Source: JBFHDX01 sp041584475 (GTDB taxonomy: Bacteria > Pseudomonadota > Alphaproteobacteria > UBA8366 > JADFVY01). From it: a stretch of 37,855 nt of DNA. Made by a program: the position numbers and the translations under genes. Location: contig JBFHDX010000026.1 in NCBI GenBank assembly GCA_041584475.1, positions 1 to 37,855 on the forward strand, written 5' to 3'. The notes below the pieces were generated by a model, which worked only from the letters and a program-made list of their open reading frames with translations, did no database searches and was not told where the DNA came from. Shown here piece after piece: positions 18,566 through 27,558 of the stretch (positions within the stretch are counted from its first letter, which is position 1; each line of letters opens with the position of its first letter).

Positions 18566-18963
18566 GGCGCCGGAACGACCGGCCCGCGGCACGGCGAAGC
18601 GTGTCGCGTCGCGGTCCGGTTCCGGGTTCGGATATACGGCTACTCTTGACGGCAGCGAGCCCGTATAGTGGGGGCCTTGGTGTACAGGGGGTTGGGAGGA
18701 TTCCCACGTCGCCCTAGAGTTCCGCGCGGGCAGGCCGTAATTCGGATGTCCGCCAACGAAGCCGAAACAGGCACTGGAGCCGAGGGGGCGGTCCGGTCAA
18801 CGATCCGGCCGGCTCATCGCATTCGAATTCGACGACGGCAGCATGCCGGCGACCGCCGGGATGGTCGTTGCTATCCCTTCGGGGCGACGCCCAAACCGTG
18901 CCCCTGTCCGCGTTCAACGAAGCGCTGCCGCACGCGGCAGCCTAAGAAGGGAGTGATGAGGCA
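18566..18963 (+). promoter_or_regulatory. 400-bp leader region upstream of the LVIVD-repeat gene
   Basis: No convincing gene is seen. TTGACG (18646-18651) and TATAGT (18664-18669) are both present, but only 12 bases apart, too close for a normal sigma-70 pair. A 7-bp hairpin GCTGCCG/CGGCAGC at 18924-18941 lies just before the ribosome site AAGGGAG. The length and the hairpin suggest a structured 5' leader. Confidence 0.35.
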
Positions 18964-20439
18964 ATGACAAGACATTCAGCAATCGGGGCGGTATTTGCGG
19001 GACTGGCGATTGCGCTGGCAGCCGTCCTTGTGCAGCCCGCGACAGCCGACGAAGAACACCAGACCTTCCGTTTTCCCTACGATCTGACGCCCGGCTACGA
19101 CGAGTCCGGCAACGTCATGACCGGAGAGCAGCTCGCCGCGAAGTTCGGCGGGCGGGACAAGGTGGGCAAGGGCCCCGACGTTCGCAGCCAGAACATGCAC
19201 GTCAAGGGGAGCTTTGCGCAAACCGCCGCCACGAACTCGGACATCAGCTTCTGGGGCAACTACGCCTTCGTCGGCAACTACAACGGCTTTCGCGTCTTCG
19301 ACATCTCCGGCAAGGGCAATCCCAAGGAGATCGCGAACGTCGCCTGTCGCGGACCGCAGAACGACACCTCGATCTGGGGCAACATCCTGATCCTCTCGGT
19401 CGACGCCGTGATGGCCGGTCCGGAGTGCGGTGCGGCGCAGCTTCCCAGCGTGCCGCGTCCGACCGATGGCTGGGAAGGCATCCGCATCTTCGACGTCAGC
19501 AACCCGGCCGACCCGAAATTCGTGAAATCCGTCTACACGGACTGCGGGTCGCACACCAACAACATCATCCCGGACCCGGCCAACAACCGGCTGCTGGTCT
19601 ACGTCCTGTCCTACGCGCTGCGCGGCGGACCGACCTGCGGCGAGCCGGACCTGCCCGGGTCCCCCGGAAACGGGCAGATCTCGATCGTCGAGGTGCCGCT
19701 GGACAGGCCGCAGGACGCCTTCGTTGTCAACGTCGTGCCGATCCCGGTCAACCAGACCTTCGACGACCTCGTGTCCCTCGGCCTCGGCGCGACCGACGGC
19801 TGCCACGACGTGCAGTTCTTCCTCGAGCTCGGCCTTGCCGCGGCGGCGTGCCTCAGCGAGGGCCAGACCTGGGATATCAGCGATCCGGCCAACCCGATGA
19901 TCATCGAGCATTTCGACAATGACGATATCGAGATCTGGCACTCGGCGACCTTTACGTGGGACGCCGAGACGATCGTTTTCGGTGACGAGTCGATATTCGG
20001 CAGTTGCCAGGCCCCGTCCGACATGCACGGCCGCCTTTGGTTCTACGCGACGAGCGATACGATTGACGGCGACGGTCTCGCAGATCCGCTCGGCTCGTTC
20101 CTGATCCCGCGGCTGCAGCCGGGCGAGTACTGCAGCGCGCACCTGTTCAACGTGCTGCCGCGGCGCGACGGGATGAACTTCCTCGCCTCGTCCTGGTACG
20201 GCGGCGGCACCAGCGTCATCGATTTCAACGATCCGGCCAACGCGTTCGAGATCGCCTATTACGATGCGCAGGTGCCGGTGCCGTCGAGTACATGGTCGAC
20301 CTATTGGTTCAACGGCTTCATCTACGCCAACGACATCCCGCGCGGCTTCGACGTACTCAAGTTGAGCGATTTCGCCGGCGCCAACACGGTGAAGTTCGAC
20401 TACTTCAATCCGCAGGTGCAGGAGACCAGGATCCCCTAG
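18964..20439 (+). CDS. Secreted LVIVD-repeat (beta-propeller-like) protein
   Basis: 491 residues with a signal peptide (MTRHSAIGAVFAGLAIALAA, cleavage near ATA-DEE at 29). The mature protein contains repeated motifs of the LVIVD type: GFRVFDISGKGNP, GIRIFDVSNPADP and QTWDISDPANP, each followed by a strand about the next step. These proteins usually form an extracellular propeller-like fold of unclear function. Several cysteines, as in VACRGP, GPECGA and YTDCGS, may form disulfides. It appears monocistronic: a 400-bp leader lies in front and a double hairpin follows the stop. Confidence 0.85.
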   Translation: MTRHSAIGAVFAGLAIALAAVLVQPATADEEHQTFRFPYDLTPGYDESGNVMTGEQLAAKFGGRDKVGKGPDVRSQNMHVKGSFAQTAATNSDISFWGNYAFVGNYNGFRVFDISGKGNPKEIANVACRGPQNDTSIWGNILILSVDAVMAGPECGAAQLPSVPRPTDGWEGIRIFDVSNPADPKFVKSVYTDCGSHTNNIIPDPANNRLLVYVLSYALRGGPTCGEPDLPGSPGNGQISIVEVPLDRPQDAFVVNVVPIPVNQTFDDLVSLGLGATDGCHDVQFFLELGLAAAACLSEGQTWDISDPANPMIIEHFDNDDIEIWHSATFTWDAETIVFGDESIFGSCQAPSDMHGRLWFYATSDTIDGDGLADPLGSFLIPRLQPGEYCSAHLFNVLPRRDGMNFLASSWYGGGTSVIDFNDPANAFEIAYYDAQVPVPSSTWSTYWFNGFIYANDIPRGFDVLKLSDFAGANTVKFDYFNPQVQETRIP

Positions 20440-20459
20440 CGGACATACGACCGACCGCG

Positions 20460-20526
20460 TACGCCCGGTTTCGGGCGTATCGGAAGGCCATTTTCGGCCG
20501 GGCTGTCCTTCGAGGGTGGCCCGGCC
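20460..20526. terminator. Two hairpins between convergent genes
   Basis: TACGCCCG-GTTT-CGGGCGTA (20460-20479) is followed by GGCCGGGC...GCCCGGCC (20496-20503 with 20519-20526). A T-rich stretch comes after the second. They sit between the convergent LVIVD and rhodanese genes and can serve both. Confidence 0.65.
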
Positions 20527-20596
20527 ACTTTCTTGCCGTTTTCGCTGCTCGCCGCCGCGGCCACACGACTTCCGCAAACGACCGGTCGCGCCGCCT

Positions 20597-20953
20597 TCAG
20601 ATCGAGAAGTCGATCTCCTCGTACTCGCCGGTCTGCACGGGCAAGCCGGCTTCCTTCCAGGCGCGCATACCGCCCGTCATGTTGTAGAGGCTGCCGAACC
20701 CGGCCTCGGTGAGGCGCGCCTGGGCCGTCGCCGAACGGCGGCCCACCGCGCACATCAGGATCACCTTGGTTTCGTTCAGCGGCGGAAACGTCGTCGGCTC
20801 GAGCACCGAGAGCGGCAGCAGCAGCGAGCCCGGCACGCTCTCGAACCCGAACTCCGGCGCCTCGCGCACGTCGATCAGCACCGCCTCTCGGGCGTCCAGC
20901 CACCGCTTGGCCGTGGCCGGGTCGACTTCCGGCAGGGGCACGTCGTCTTTCAC
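20597..20953 (-). CDS. Single-domain rhodanese (sulfurtransferase)
   Basis: A 118-residue rhodanese-like protein that would carry a persulfide on Cys68 in the active-site loop CAVGRRS. The usual IDVRE motif (residues 27-31) and the closing GGMRAWKEAGLPV are present. The GTG at 20953 is preferred, with GGAG eight bases upstream; an ATG at 21022 would add 23 residues with no homology to the fold. The physiological sulfur acceptor is unknown. Confidence 0.88.
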   Translation of the reverse strand: MKDDVPLPEVDPATAKRWLDAREAVLIDVREAPEFGFESVPGSLLLPLSVLEPTTFPPLNETKVILMCAVGRRSATAQARLTEAGFGSLYNMTGGMRAWKEAGLPVQTGEYEEIDFSI

Positions 20954-21185
20954 CGCATCTGCTCCGTCAAACGCCGGTTGCTGCGTCGCGGCGATTGTAT
21001 CGCGGTGGGCGGGGCAGCGCACGAGCGAAAACGCACGGGCCTCGCAGCCTGAATCACGGCGGGGGAATGAATTCGCCGCTGAATCGTTGTTGATGAATGG
21101 CGGGCGGTCCCACCCTTCACGTCTCTCTCTCGTATCGCTGACGAAGCTGGGGCCGTCCCGTCACCTCCCCCGACGGCCCTTCCCG

Positions 21186-21392
21186 TTATCCCTGGCGCCA
21201 GGTGTTGCTCGACCGGCAGCGCCGGCAGATCCGCTCGCCGGCCCAGGTGCTGGGGAAATCCTCGCCGCACAGCAGGCAGCGCCGAAGCTTCTGCCCGCTG
21301 TCGGTCTTCTGGGCGGCATCGCCCGCATCCGTCTGCTCCAGCTCGGCGACGTTGTCGCCGGCGTTTTCCAACCGCTTCCGATTCACAACCAT
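21186..21392 (-). CDS. Small zinc-finger protein
   Basis: A 68-residue protein. Its second half has the motif CLLCGEDF-x7-RICRRC: two Cys-x2-Cys pairs at residues 39/42 and 56/59, which should bind one zinc. The motif is common in short proteobacterial proteins of unknown role. A longer reading frame continues upstream to 21788, but the region before Met at 21392 has no domain. The ribosome site is weak (GGAT). The first half is acidic and glutamine-rich and is likely disordered. Confidence 0.6.
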   Translation of the reverse strand: MVVNRKRLENAGDNVAELEQTDAGDAAQKTDSGQKLRRCLLCGEDFPSTWAGERICRRCRSSNTWRQG

Positions 21393-21867
21393 GACCGATC
21401 CATCTTGCTGCTGACTCGCAGTCCTTGTTGAACAACACTCTGCCGTCGCGGCGTCTCTCCCTGTCCCGTCGTCCCGCCATCCATGGCGGCGCCGCCGGGT
21501 GCGCGCGGCCTGTCGGCCGCCACCCGCCGCGCCTGCAGTATGACGGGCGCGTACGGCGTTCAGCTCAGCGCTCTCCAAGGGACACTCCGGCCCGGGCGGC
21601 GGTACCAACACGCCGGACGTGCCGGTTTCTCTGCGAACTGAATGGCTTAGATATGGTCGCAATTGGCTCAAATTGCAAGTATTTCTCCGATCCGGCCATG
21701 CCCGCGCGTGAAAATGCCGTGCGGGGCAGGATCGGCCGAATTTCCGGCGACGTCGCACGTGGCCGTGCCAAACCGGTTGCCTGCGCACGAAGGGCGGCGG
21801 GCCATCGGCCCGCCGCCCCCGGTTCAGCGAAGACCCGGCCGGCAGCCGGATCGCGCGTGCGAAAGCG
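21393..21867. other. Intergenic region, no gene recognised
   Basis: It lies between the small zinc-finger gene and the PhnD-like gene, both on the minus strand. I see no reading frame with a start site and conserved look. A relatively AT-rich patch at 21640-21700 could hold a promoter for the zinc-finger gene. The strong hairpin at 21792-21818 lies at its right end. Confidence 0.4.
21792..21818 (-). terminator. Strong GC hairpin downstream of the PhnD-like gene
   Basis: A perfect 12-bp stem (GGGCGGCGGGCC with its complement) surrounds a three-base loop, 50 bases beyond the PhnD-like stop. No U-tract follows on the minus strand. Confidence 0.6.
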
Positions 21868-22794
21868 TCAGCTGGCGCGGTTGCGCATGCGCATCATGAT
21901 TCGGTGAGCTTCCTCGAGTCCCTGCAGCGCATCGCCTTCGATACGGTCGTAGCGCTTGACCTTGGAATAGGTCTTCATGACCTTGCGGCCCTCCTCGGTC
22001 TCGTGCATGTGCTCGAGGATTTCGGCGATGCGCTCCTTGACCTCGGCCGGAAGCGACGCGTTGACCATCAGGGTCGATCGGATCACCGGCCGGGTCTCGT
22101 AAACGACCTGCAAGTTGGCCTTGATTTCAGCCGGAACGGTCTCCTCATCCGCCCAGTCCAGGTTGCTGAGCGCGCCTGCATCGGCGATGCCCTGGTTCAC
22201 CCACTGCGCCACCTTCGTCTCGCTTCCGGTGAAGGCGAAACCCACCCGACCGGCCGGAACCGGATCGACGGGCTTGGCGAGTCGGGCAAGCGCCAGACCG
22301 GCAAGCTCGATCGCGTTGCGCGGCAGCATGTAGCCGGACGTCGAGCCTTCGTCCTCGAAGGCGATTCGCCTGCCGGCGAGGTCCTCGATCGACGAGATCG
22401 CCGCGTCCTTGTGCACGAAGATGACGCTGTGATACTCGGGCACACCCTTCTTCCACTCGCGCATGAGGATGTCGACGACGCCTTCCGCCTGCAGCTGCAG
22501 CGCCATGAACGGCGTCTCCGACAGGATATCGACCCGGCCGCGACGCAGCGCCGTGGCCATCTCGTCCTCGTTCGCGGTGATCAGAATGTCGATGTTGGAC
22601 ACGCCGTAATCGGCCAGCTCGGTGGCCAGGTATTCGGCCATCGCGGTCAATCGCTTCTCGTGCTTGTCCGGCGAGTCGGTGATGCGCCCGATGACGAGCG
22701 TAACACCGCCCTGCGCATAGGACGGCAAGGCGGCGGCCAGCATCGGCAACGCGAGCACGATAGCCAGCGACAGTCGTGATACGAATCTGTGCAT
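21868..22794 (-). CDS. PhnD-like periplasmic solute-binding protein (phosphate/phosphite/phosphonate SBP family)
   Basis: A 308-residue binding protein with a signal peptide (MHRFVSRLSLAIVLALPML, cleavage near YAQ at 28). Family marks are VLIGRI-like first strand (TLVIGRITDSP), the sequence RVDILSETPFMAL, the hinge motif GRRIAFEDEGSTSGYMLPR near residues 134-152, and IRSTLMVNASLP. GGAGG seven bases before Met22794 settles the start. No permease or ATPase gene accompanies it in the window, so it is an orphan here. It is divergent from the fused Hyu gene, which suggests a shared control region. Some members of this family bind organic ligands rather than phosphonates, so the ligand is open. Confidence 0.88.
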   Translation of the reverse strand: MHRFVSRLSLAIVLALPMLAAALPSYAQGGVTLVIGRITDSPDKHEKRLTAMAEYLATELADYGVSNIDILITANEDEMATALRRGRVDILSETPFMALQLQAEGVVDILMREWKKGVPEYHSVIFVHKDAAISSIEDLAGRRIAFEDEGSTSGYMLPRNAIELAGLALARLAKPVDPVPAGRVGFAFTGSETKVAQWVNQGIADAGALSNLDWADEETVPAEIKANLQVVYETRPVIRSTLMVNASLPAEVKERIAEILEHMHETEEGRKVMKTYSKVKRYDRIEGDALQGLEEAHRIMMRMRNRAS

Positions 22795-23021
22795 CAAATC
22801 CTCCGTTACTTGCTCCGGTAGTCGCCCGGATCGCTCCGAATCCGGTCGATGAATGAATTTCGCGGAATGCAAAAATGCTATTCGGGGCAACGCGATACGC
22901 AATTTTCGTGCCGACTGCCGAGGTCTGCCGGCGATTGCTGACCGTGCGAGCGAGGCGCGCCGCTTCCCCGTCGGACACCGTTGTTGCTACGATTTCGGTG
23001 CAGCAATCGCGAGCGTCGGAC
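22795..23021. promoter_or_regulatory. Shared divergent promoter region, PhnD-like gene / fused hyuAB
   Basis: The 227 bp hold both start regions. GGAGG lies before the PhnD-like start. A moderately AT-rich stretch around 22850-22910 is the best promoter candidate. No clear operator dyad was recognised. Confidence 0.35.
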
Positions 23022-26000
23022 ATGCCGCGGGGGACATCAGCCATACGCATTGCCGTGGACATCGGCGGCACCTTCACGGACGCGGTGCTTCAGACCGGCG
23101 ACGCGCTGCACACCGCGAAGGTTCTGACGACGCCGCACGCGCCGGCCAACGGATTCATGGCGGCGGTACGGCAGGTGCTCGACGCCGCGAACACGAAGCC
23201 GTCCCAGGTCGGCTTGATCATCCACGGCACGACGCTCGCCACCAACGCGCTGATCGAGCGCCGCGGTGCGCGCACGGCCCTGATCGTCACCGAAGGCCAC
23301 CGCGATTCGCTCGAGATGGCGTACGAGAACCGGTTCGACCAGTACGACATTCAGGCAGAACGGCGCCCGCCGCTCGTGCCGCGGAAGCTTCGGCTTCCCG
23401 TGCGCGAGCGGATGAACCACCTCGGCGAGGTGCTGGAGCCGCTGGATGAGCGGAGCGTCCAGGCGCTGCTGCCGACGCTGGCGGCGGAGCGCATCGAATC
23501 GGTGGCGATCGGCCTCCTGCATGCCTACGCCAATCCGCTGCACGAGCAACGCATTGCCGACATTCTGCGCGCCGAAATGCCCGAGCTCATGATCAGCGTG
23601 TCGTCCGATGTCTGTCCGGAGATCCGCGAGTACGACCGGCAATCGACGACCGTCGCCAACGCCTATGTGCAGCCTCTTGTCTCGCGCTACCTCGCAGATG
23701 TCGTCGAATTCTTGGCAACTGGGGGATTCGGCTGTCCGTGCCTGCTCATGACGTCGGGCGGGCATCTCGTGACGATGGAGACGGCGACCCGGTTTCCCGT
23801 TCGCCTCGTCGAGTCCGGTCCGGCCGGCGGCGCGATCCTCGCCGCCCGTATCGCGCAGGGCATGGGCGAGAACCGCGTGGTCAGCTTCGACATGGGCGGC
23901 ACGACGGCCAAAATCTGCCTGATCGACGATGGAACGCCGATGCTAGGCCGCTGCTTCGAGGTCGATCGCGCACACCGCTTCATGAAAGGGAGCGGCATGC
24001 CGGTGAAGGTCCCGGTTGTCGAGATGGTCGAGATCGGGGCCGGCGGCGGCTCGATCGCCGCGGTCGATGGGCTCCGTCGGATAACGGTTGGCCCGCACAG
24101 TGCCGGCGCCGACCCGGGCCCCGCCTGTTACGGGCTGGGGGGCCGGCGACCGACGGTTACCGACGGCAACCTGGTCCTGGGCCGAATCGACCCCGAAGAA
24201 TTCGCGGGTGGATCGATCATGCTCAACAGGGCGGCGGCGGAGGCGGCGCTGGCCAAACATGTCGGTGTGCCGCTCGGATTCGATGCCGCCAGCGCCGCTG
24301 AAGGAGTCATCGAGATCGTCGACGAGAACATGGCGGCGGCGGCGCGGGTTCACGCCGCGGAGCGCGGGACCGAGCTTGCCGGCCGCACGATGATCGCGTT
24401 CGGCGGCGCCGCTCCGTTGCATGCGGCACGGCTGGCCGAGAAACTCGGCATCGGTCGAATCATCGTACCGGCGCATGCCGGCGTCGGCTCGGCGGTCGGC
24501 TTCCTGCTGGCGCCGGTTGCCTACGAGGTCGTGCGCAGCCGCTACATGCGTGGGACCGACGCCGATGCGGATGCGATTCGCGACATGTTCGACGCGATGC
24601 GCGCGGAAGCCGAAACGGTGATCAGGCTGGCCGAGCCGGATGCGGCGCTCGACGAGGTGCGGCATGCCTATGCCCGCTACGTCGGGCAGGGACACGAAAT
24701 AAAGGTACCGCTGCCGCAGCCGGGCACCGACACGGGTGAGTTCGGCGATTCCGTGCGCCGGGCGTTCGAGCGCGAATACGGACGTCAGTACGGCCGCCTG
24801 GTGCCCGGACTGGATATCGAGATCCTGACCTGGTCGACGACCCTGTCCGCGCCGCGGCCGGAAACGCCCGCGGACCATCGGCCAGGCCGGCCACCGGGCA
24901 CGGGGCCGACTGCTGTCGAGGCGCGCGCTGTCGGCATACGTGACATTCGGTTTCCCGGGCGGGGTGCGGCGATTGCCGCGGAACTCCATGATCGGGCGGG
25001 CCTGCCGCCGGGGGCGACCTGCGCCGGTCCGGCGGCGATCGCCGAGGCGCAAACGACGACGATCGTACCGGAGGGATTTCGTGCTTTCGGCAACAAGCAG
25101 GGGGATCTCGTGATCGAACGCGTCGCCGCGGCGACACCTGCGACCGCGGCGGGCAGGGTCGGGGTCCGGGATCAGGTAATCTGGGATCGCTTGATCGCCA
25201 TCGTCGAGGAGCAGGCGCAGGCACTGATCCGGACGGCGTTCTCGACGACCGTGCGCGAAGCGGGCGATCTTTCGGCCGGGGTGTTCGACCTGCGAGGCCG
25301 GATGCTGGCGCAGGCGGTAACCGGGACGCCGGGCCACGTCAACGCGATGGCGGCGTCGGTACCCCGCTTTCTCGAGAAATTCCCGCCGCGGCGCATGGCG
25401 GACGGCGACGTCTACGTGACCAACGACCCGTGGCTCGGCACGGGGCACCTGTTCGACTTCACGGCCGTGACACCGGTTTTCCGGGGCGGCGCGCCGGTCG
25501 CGCTCTTTGCCTCGACGGTGCACGTCGTCGATATCGGCGGCCCGGGGTTCGGCCCCGACTGCGGCGAGGTTTTCGAGGAGGGTCTCTGCGTCCCGATCGT
25601 AAAACTGTTCGATGCGGGGGTCCCGGTCGAGCCGGTGTTCGAGATCGTGCGCGCCAATGTACGGGAGCCGGTTCAGGTGACGGGGGATCTTTACTCGCTC
25701 ACCGCCTGCAACGGCCTCGGTGGCGCACGCCTGCTCGAGCTGATGGATGAGTTCGGGCTGAATGACCTGGCAGGGATCGGCGACCATATCGTCGCGACGT
25801 CCCGGGCGGCGATGCTGGACGAGATCGCGAAGCTGCCGCCCGGCACGTACGAGAACGAGATGACCGTCGACGGCTATGGGCGGGCGGTGACGCTGTGCGC
25901 GCGCATGCTGATCGCGCGCGACGGCATCTCGGTCGATTTCGCTGGCACCTCCGGCATGTCCCCGCGCGGCATAAACGTACCGATCACCTATACCCAGGCC

Positions 26001-26720
26001 TATGCGTCATTCGGCATACGCTGTCTCGTCGGCAGCCGCATCCCGAACAATTCCGGTTCGCTCGGCCCGATCGGCGTGTCCGCGCCGCAAGGCTGTATCC
26101 TGAACGCGCCCCGTCCCGCCGCGGTCGCGGTGCGCCACGTTATCGGCCAGATGCTGCCCGACGTGGTGATCGGCTGTCTCGCGCGCGCGCTACCGGGCGC
26201 CGCGCCGGCGGAAGGTTCGTCGAGCCTCTGGAACCCGATGCTGTCCGACGGCCGCGGGATCACGGGCGAACACGACTACGGCGAGCGGGAGGCGTTCTCA
26301 GTCACGATATTCCATTCCGGCGGTACCGGCGCCCGCCCGGGCCGGGACGGCCTGTCGGCGACCGCGTTTCCGTCCGGCGTGCGCAACACGCCCGTCGAAA
26401 TCACCGAATCGGTGGCGCCGCTGATTTTCCGCCGCAAGGAATACCGGGTCGGATCCGGCGGTGCTGGCAGGTACCGCGGCGGTGACGGGCAGACGATCGA
26501 GATCGCCCACGCCCACGGCGCGCCGTTCGCGATCTTCGCCCTGTTCGACCGGATCGACCATCCGGCGCGTGGCCGCGACGGCGGCGGCGACGGCGCCCCC
26601 GGCGCAATCCGACTGGCTTCGGGCGGGCGGCTTCGGGGCAAGGGAAAACAGATCGTGCCGGCTGGCGATGCGGTCATCCTGGAGCTGCCCGGCGGTGGTG
26701 GACTCGGTCCGCTCGAGTAG
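23022..26720 (+). CDS. Fused HyuA-HyuB hydantoinase/5-oxoprolinase
   Basis: A 1232-residue single chain joining the two subunits, the arrangement of eukaryotic and some bacterial 5-oxoprolinases. Residues 1-700 are HyuA-like: IAVDIGGTFTDAVL near 8, IHGTTLATNALIERR near 67, FDMGGTTAKICLID near 288, IGAGGGSIAAVDG near 340, FGGAAPLHAA near 460. Residues about 715-1232 are HyuB-like: VTNDPWLGTGHLFD near 800, then GGAGRYRGGDGQ near 1145 and the closing VILELPGGGGLG. The ATG at 23022 starts just before the first motif; an ATG at 22875 would add 49 unmatched residues. The enzyme probably opens a cyclic amide using ATP. Its substrate need not match that of the separate HyuA/B pair. Confidence 0.92.
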   Translation: MPRGTSAIRIAVDIGGTFTDAVLQTGDALHTAKVLTTPHAPANGFMAAVRQVLDAANTKPSQVGLIIHGTTLATNALIERRGARTALIVTEGHRDSLEMAYENRFDQYDIQAERRPPLVPRKLRLPVRERMNHLGEVLEPLDERSVQALLPTLAAERIESVAIGLLHAYANPLHEQRIADILRAEMPELMISVSSDVCPEIREYDRQSTTVANAYVQPLVSRYLADVVEFLATGGFGCPCLLMTSGGHLVTMETATRFPVRLVESGPAGGAILAARIAQGMGENRVVSFDMGGTTAKICLIDDGTPMLGRCFEVDRAHRFMKGSGMPVKVPVVEMVEIGAGGGSIAAVDGLRRITVGPHSAGADPGPACYGLGGRRPTVTDGNLVLGRIDPEEFAGGSIMLNRAAAEAALAKHVGVPLGFDAASAAEGVIEIVDENMAAAARVHAAERGTELAGRTMIAFGGAAPLHAARLAEKLGIGRIIVPAHAGVGSAVGFLLAPVAYEVVRSRYMRGTDADADAIRDMFDAMRAEAETVIRLAEPDAALDEVRHAYARYVGQGHEIKVPLPQPGTDTGEFGDSVRRAFEREYGRQYGRLVPGLDIEILTWSTTLSAPRPETPADHRPGRPPGTGPTAVEARAVGIRDIRFPGRGAAIAAELHDRAGLPPGATCAGPAAIAEAQTTTIVPEGFRAFGNKQGDLVIERVAAATPATAAGRVGVRDQVIWDRLIAIVEEQAQALIRTAFSTTVREAGDLSAGVFDLRGRMLAQAVTGTPGHVNAMAASVPRFLEKFPPRRMADGDVYVTNDPWLGTGHLFDFTAVTPVFRGGAPVALFASTVHVVDIGGPGFGPDCGEVFEEGLCVPIVKLFDAGVPVEPVFEIVRANVREPVQVTGDLYSLTACNGLGGARLLELMDEFGLNDLAGIGDHIVATSRAAMLDEIAKLPPGTYENEMTVDGYGRAVTLCARMLIARDGISVDFAGTSGMSPRGINVPITYTQAYASFGIRCLVGSRIPNNSGSLGPIGVSAPQGCILNAPRPAAVAVRHVIGQMLPDVVIGCLARALPGAAPAEGSSSLWNPMLSDGRGITGEHDYGEREAFSVTIFHSGGTGARPGRDGLSATAFPSGVRNTPVEITESVAPLIFRRKEYRVGSGGAGRYRGGDGQTIEIAHAHGAPFAIFALFDRIDHPARGRDGGGDGAPGAIRLASGGRLRGKGKQIVPAGDAVILELPGGGGLGPLE

Positions 26721-26862
26721 GGGATAACGGCTTCGTTGACGACCCCGACGGCCCTCTTGAAGCTGCAGGAAATCTTAATAGATCAACTGCATAAGGCAAA
26801 TCGGCCGGTCCCACGACGGCCGCCGCCGCGTGCCCGGCCCGACGCCTGTGGGTGGTGTGACG

Positions 26863-27441
26863 ATGCATGGCAACGCGTTGCAGAAACGATCGAGAGCCGA
26901 TTCCGAAAAATCACATGCCGCGGCCGTACCGGATGCCGCTGGGCGTCGCGCGCCCGCACGGCAGCCGCTGGTGCCGCAGTCGGCGCCCGGGGCCAAGGTG
27001 CGCATCCGCGGGTTCGCCCCCGATCCGATGCAAGCGGGCCTTTCCAGGGCCGGCTACTGGCAGCTCGAGTTCGAGCCGCGTTCGGCTCCCGACATCGAAC
27101 CGCTGATGGGCTGGACCGCATCGGACGACGTCACCCAGCAGGTGCAATTGCGGTTTGCCAACCGCGATCAGGCGGTCGCTTTCGCCGAGCGTCAGGGCTG
27201 GTCCTACGAGCTCGTTACGGGGCGCCGCCGAGTACGCCGGCCGAAGAGCTATGCCGATAATTTCCGGCCGCGTCCCACCGAGCCGCAACCGCGGCAGACA
27301 GCGGACCCCCGTCGGGCGGGCGGACGCATGGACGCCTCCCTCGCCGACCGGGATGTCATCGTCGACCGCGTCGACGAAGCCGGCATCGAATCCTTCCCGG
27401 CCAGCGATCCCCCGGCCTGGACCGGCGCGACCGTGCGCTGA
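26863..27441 (+). CDS. NDUFS4-like complex I accessory protein with extra N- and C-terminal parts
   Basis: 192 residues. Residues 45-136 match the ETC complex I (NDUFS4, 18-kDa) domain: VRIRGFAPDPMQ, YWQLEFEP, IEPLMGWTASDD, VQLRFANRDQAVAFAERQGWSYEL and a YADNF close. In alphaproteobacteria and mitochondria this protein supports the peripheral arm of NADH:quinone oxidoreductase (established). Unlike the usual protein of about 100 residues, it has a 44-residue, basic, low-complexity front and a tail ending VDEAGIESFPASDPPAWTG, a motif otherwise seen in small alphaproteobacterial proteins. The ATG at 26863 is chosen; GTG 26830 is possible. It stands alone, away from nuo genes. Confidence 0.8.
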   Translation: MHGNALQKRSRADSEKSHAAAVPDAAGRRAPARQPLVPQSAPGAKVRIRGFAPDPMQAGLSRAGYWQLEFEPRSAPDIEPLMGWTASDDVTQQVQLRFANRDQAVAFAERQGWSYELVTGRRRVRRPKSYADNFRPRPTEPQPRQTADPRRAGGRMDASLADRDVIVDRVDEAGIESFPASDPPAWTGATVR

Positions 27442-27558
27442 GGGGCCGGCCGTCGGCTGACGGAGCGCCGAAACTTGCCGTTGCTGCCGTTCCCGTGCTA
27501 GTGGAGCGCACGGTCGAGGGTGCCCCCGGCCGCCTGCGATCACGGCAACGGATCGGGG

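Noticed and set aside
18709..18790. CTAGAGTTCCG, which recalls the start of a guanidine-I (ykkC) riboswitch
   Set aside because: The other conserved ykkC blocks are missing, so a riboswitch cannot be supported.
18668..18967. A 99-codon frame ending in an ATGA overlap with the LVIVD gene
   Set aside because: The GTG start has no ribosome site, and the translation is Arg/Pro-rich without recognisable sequence. It is more likely leader DNA.
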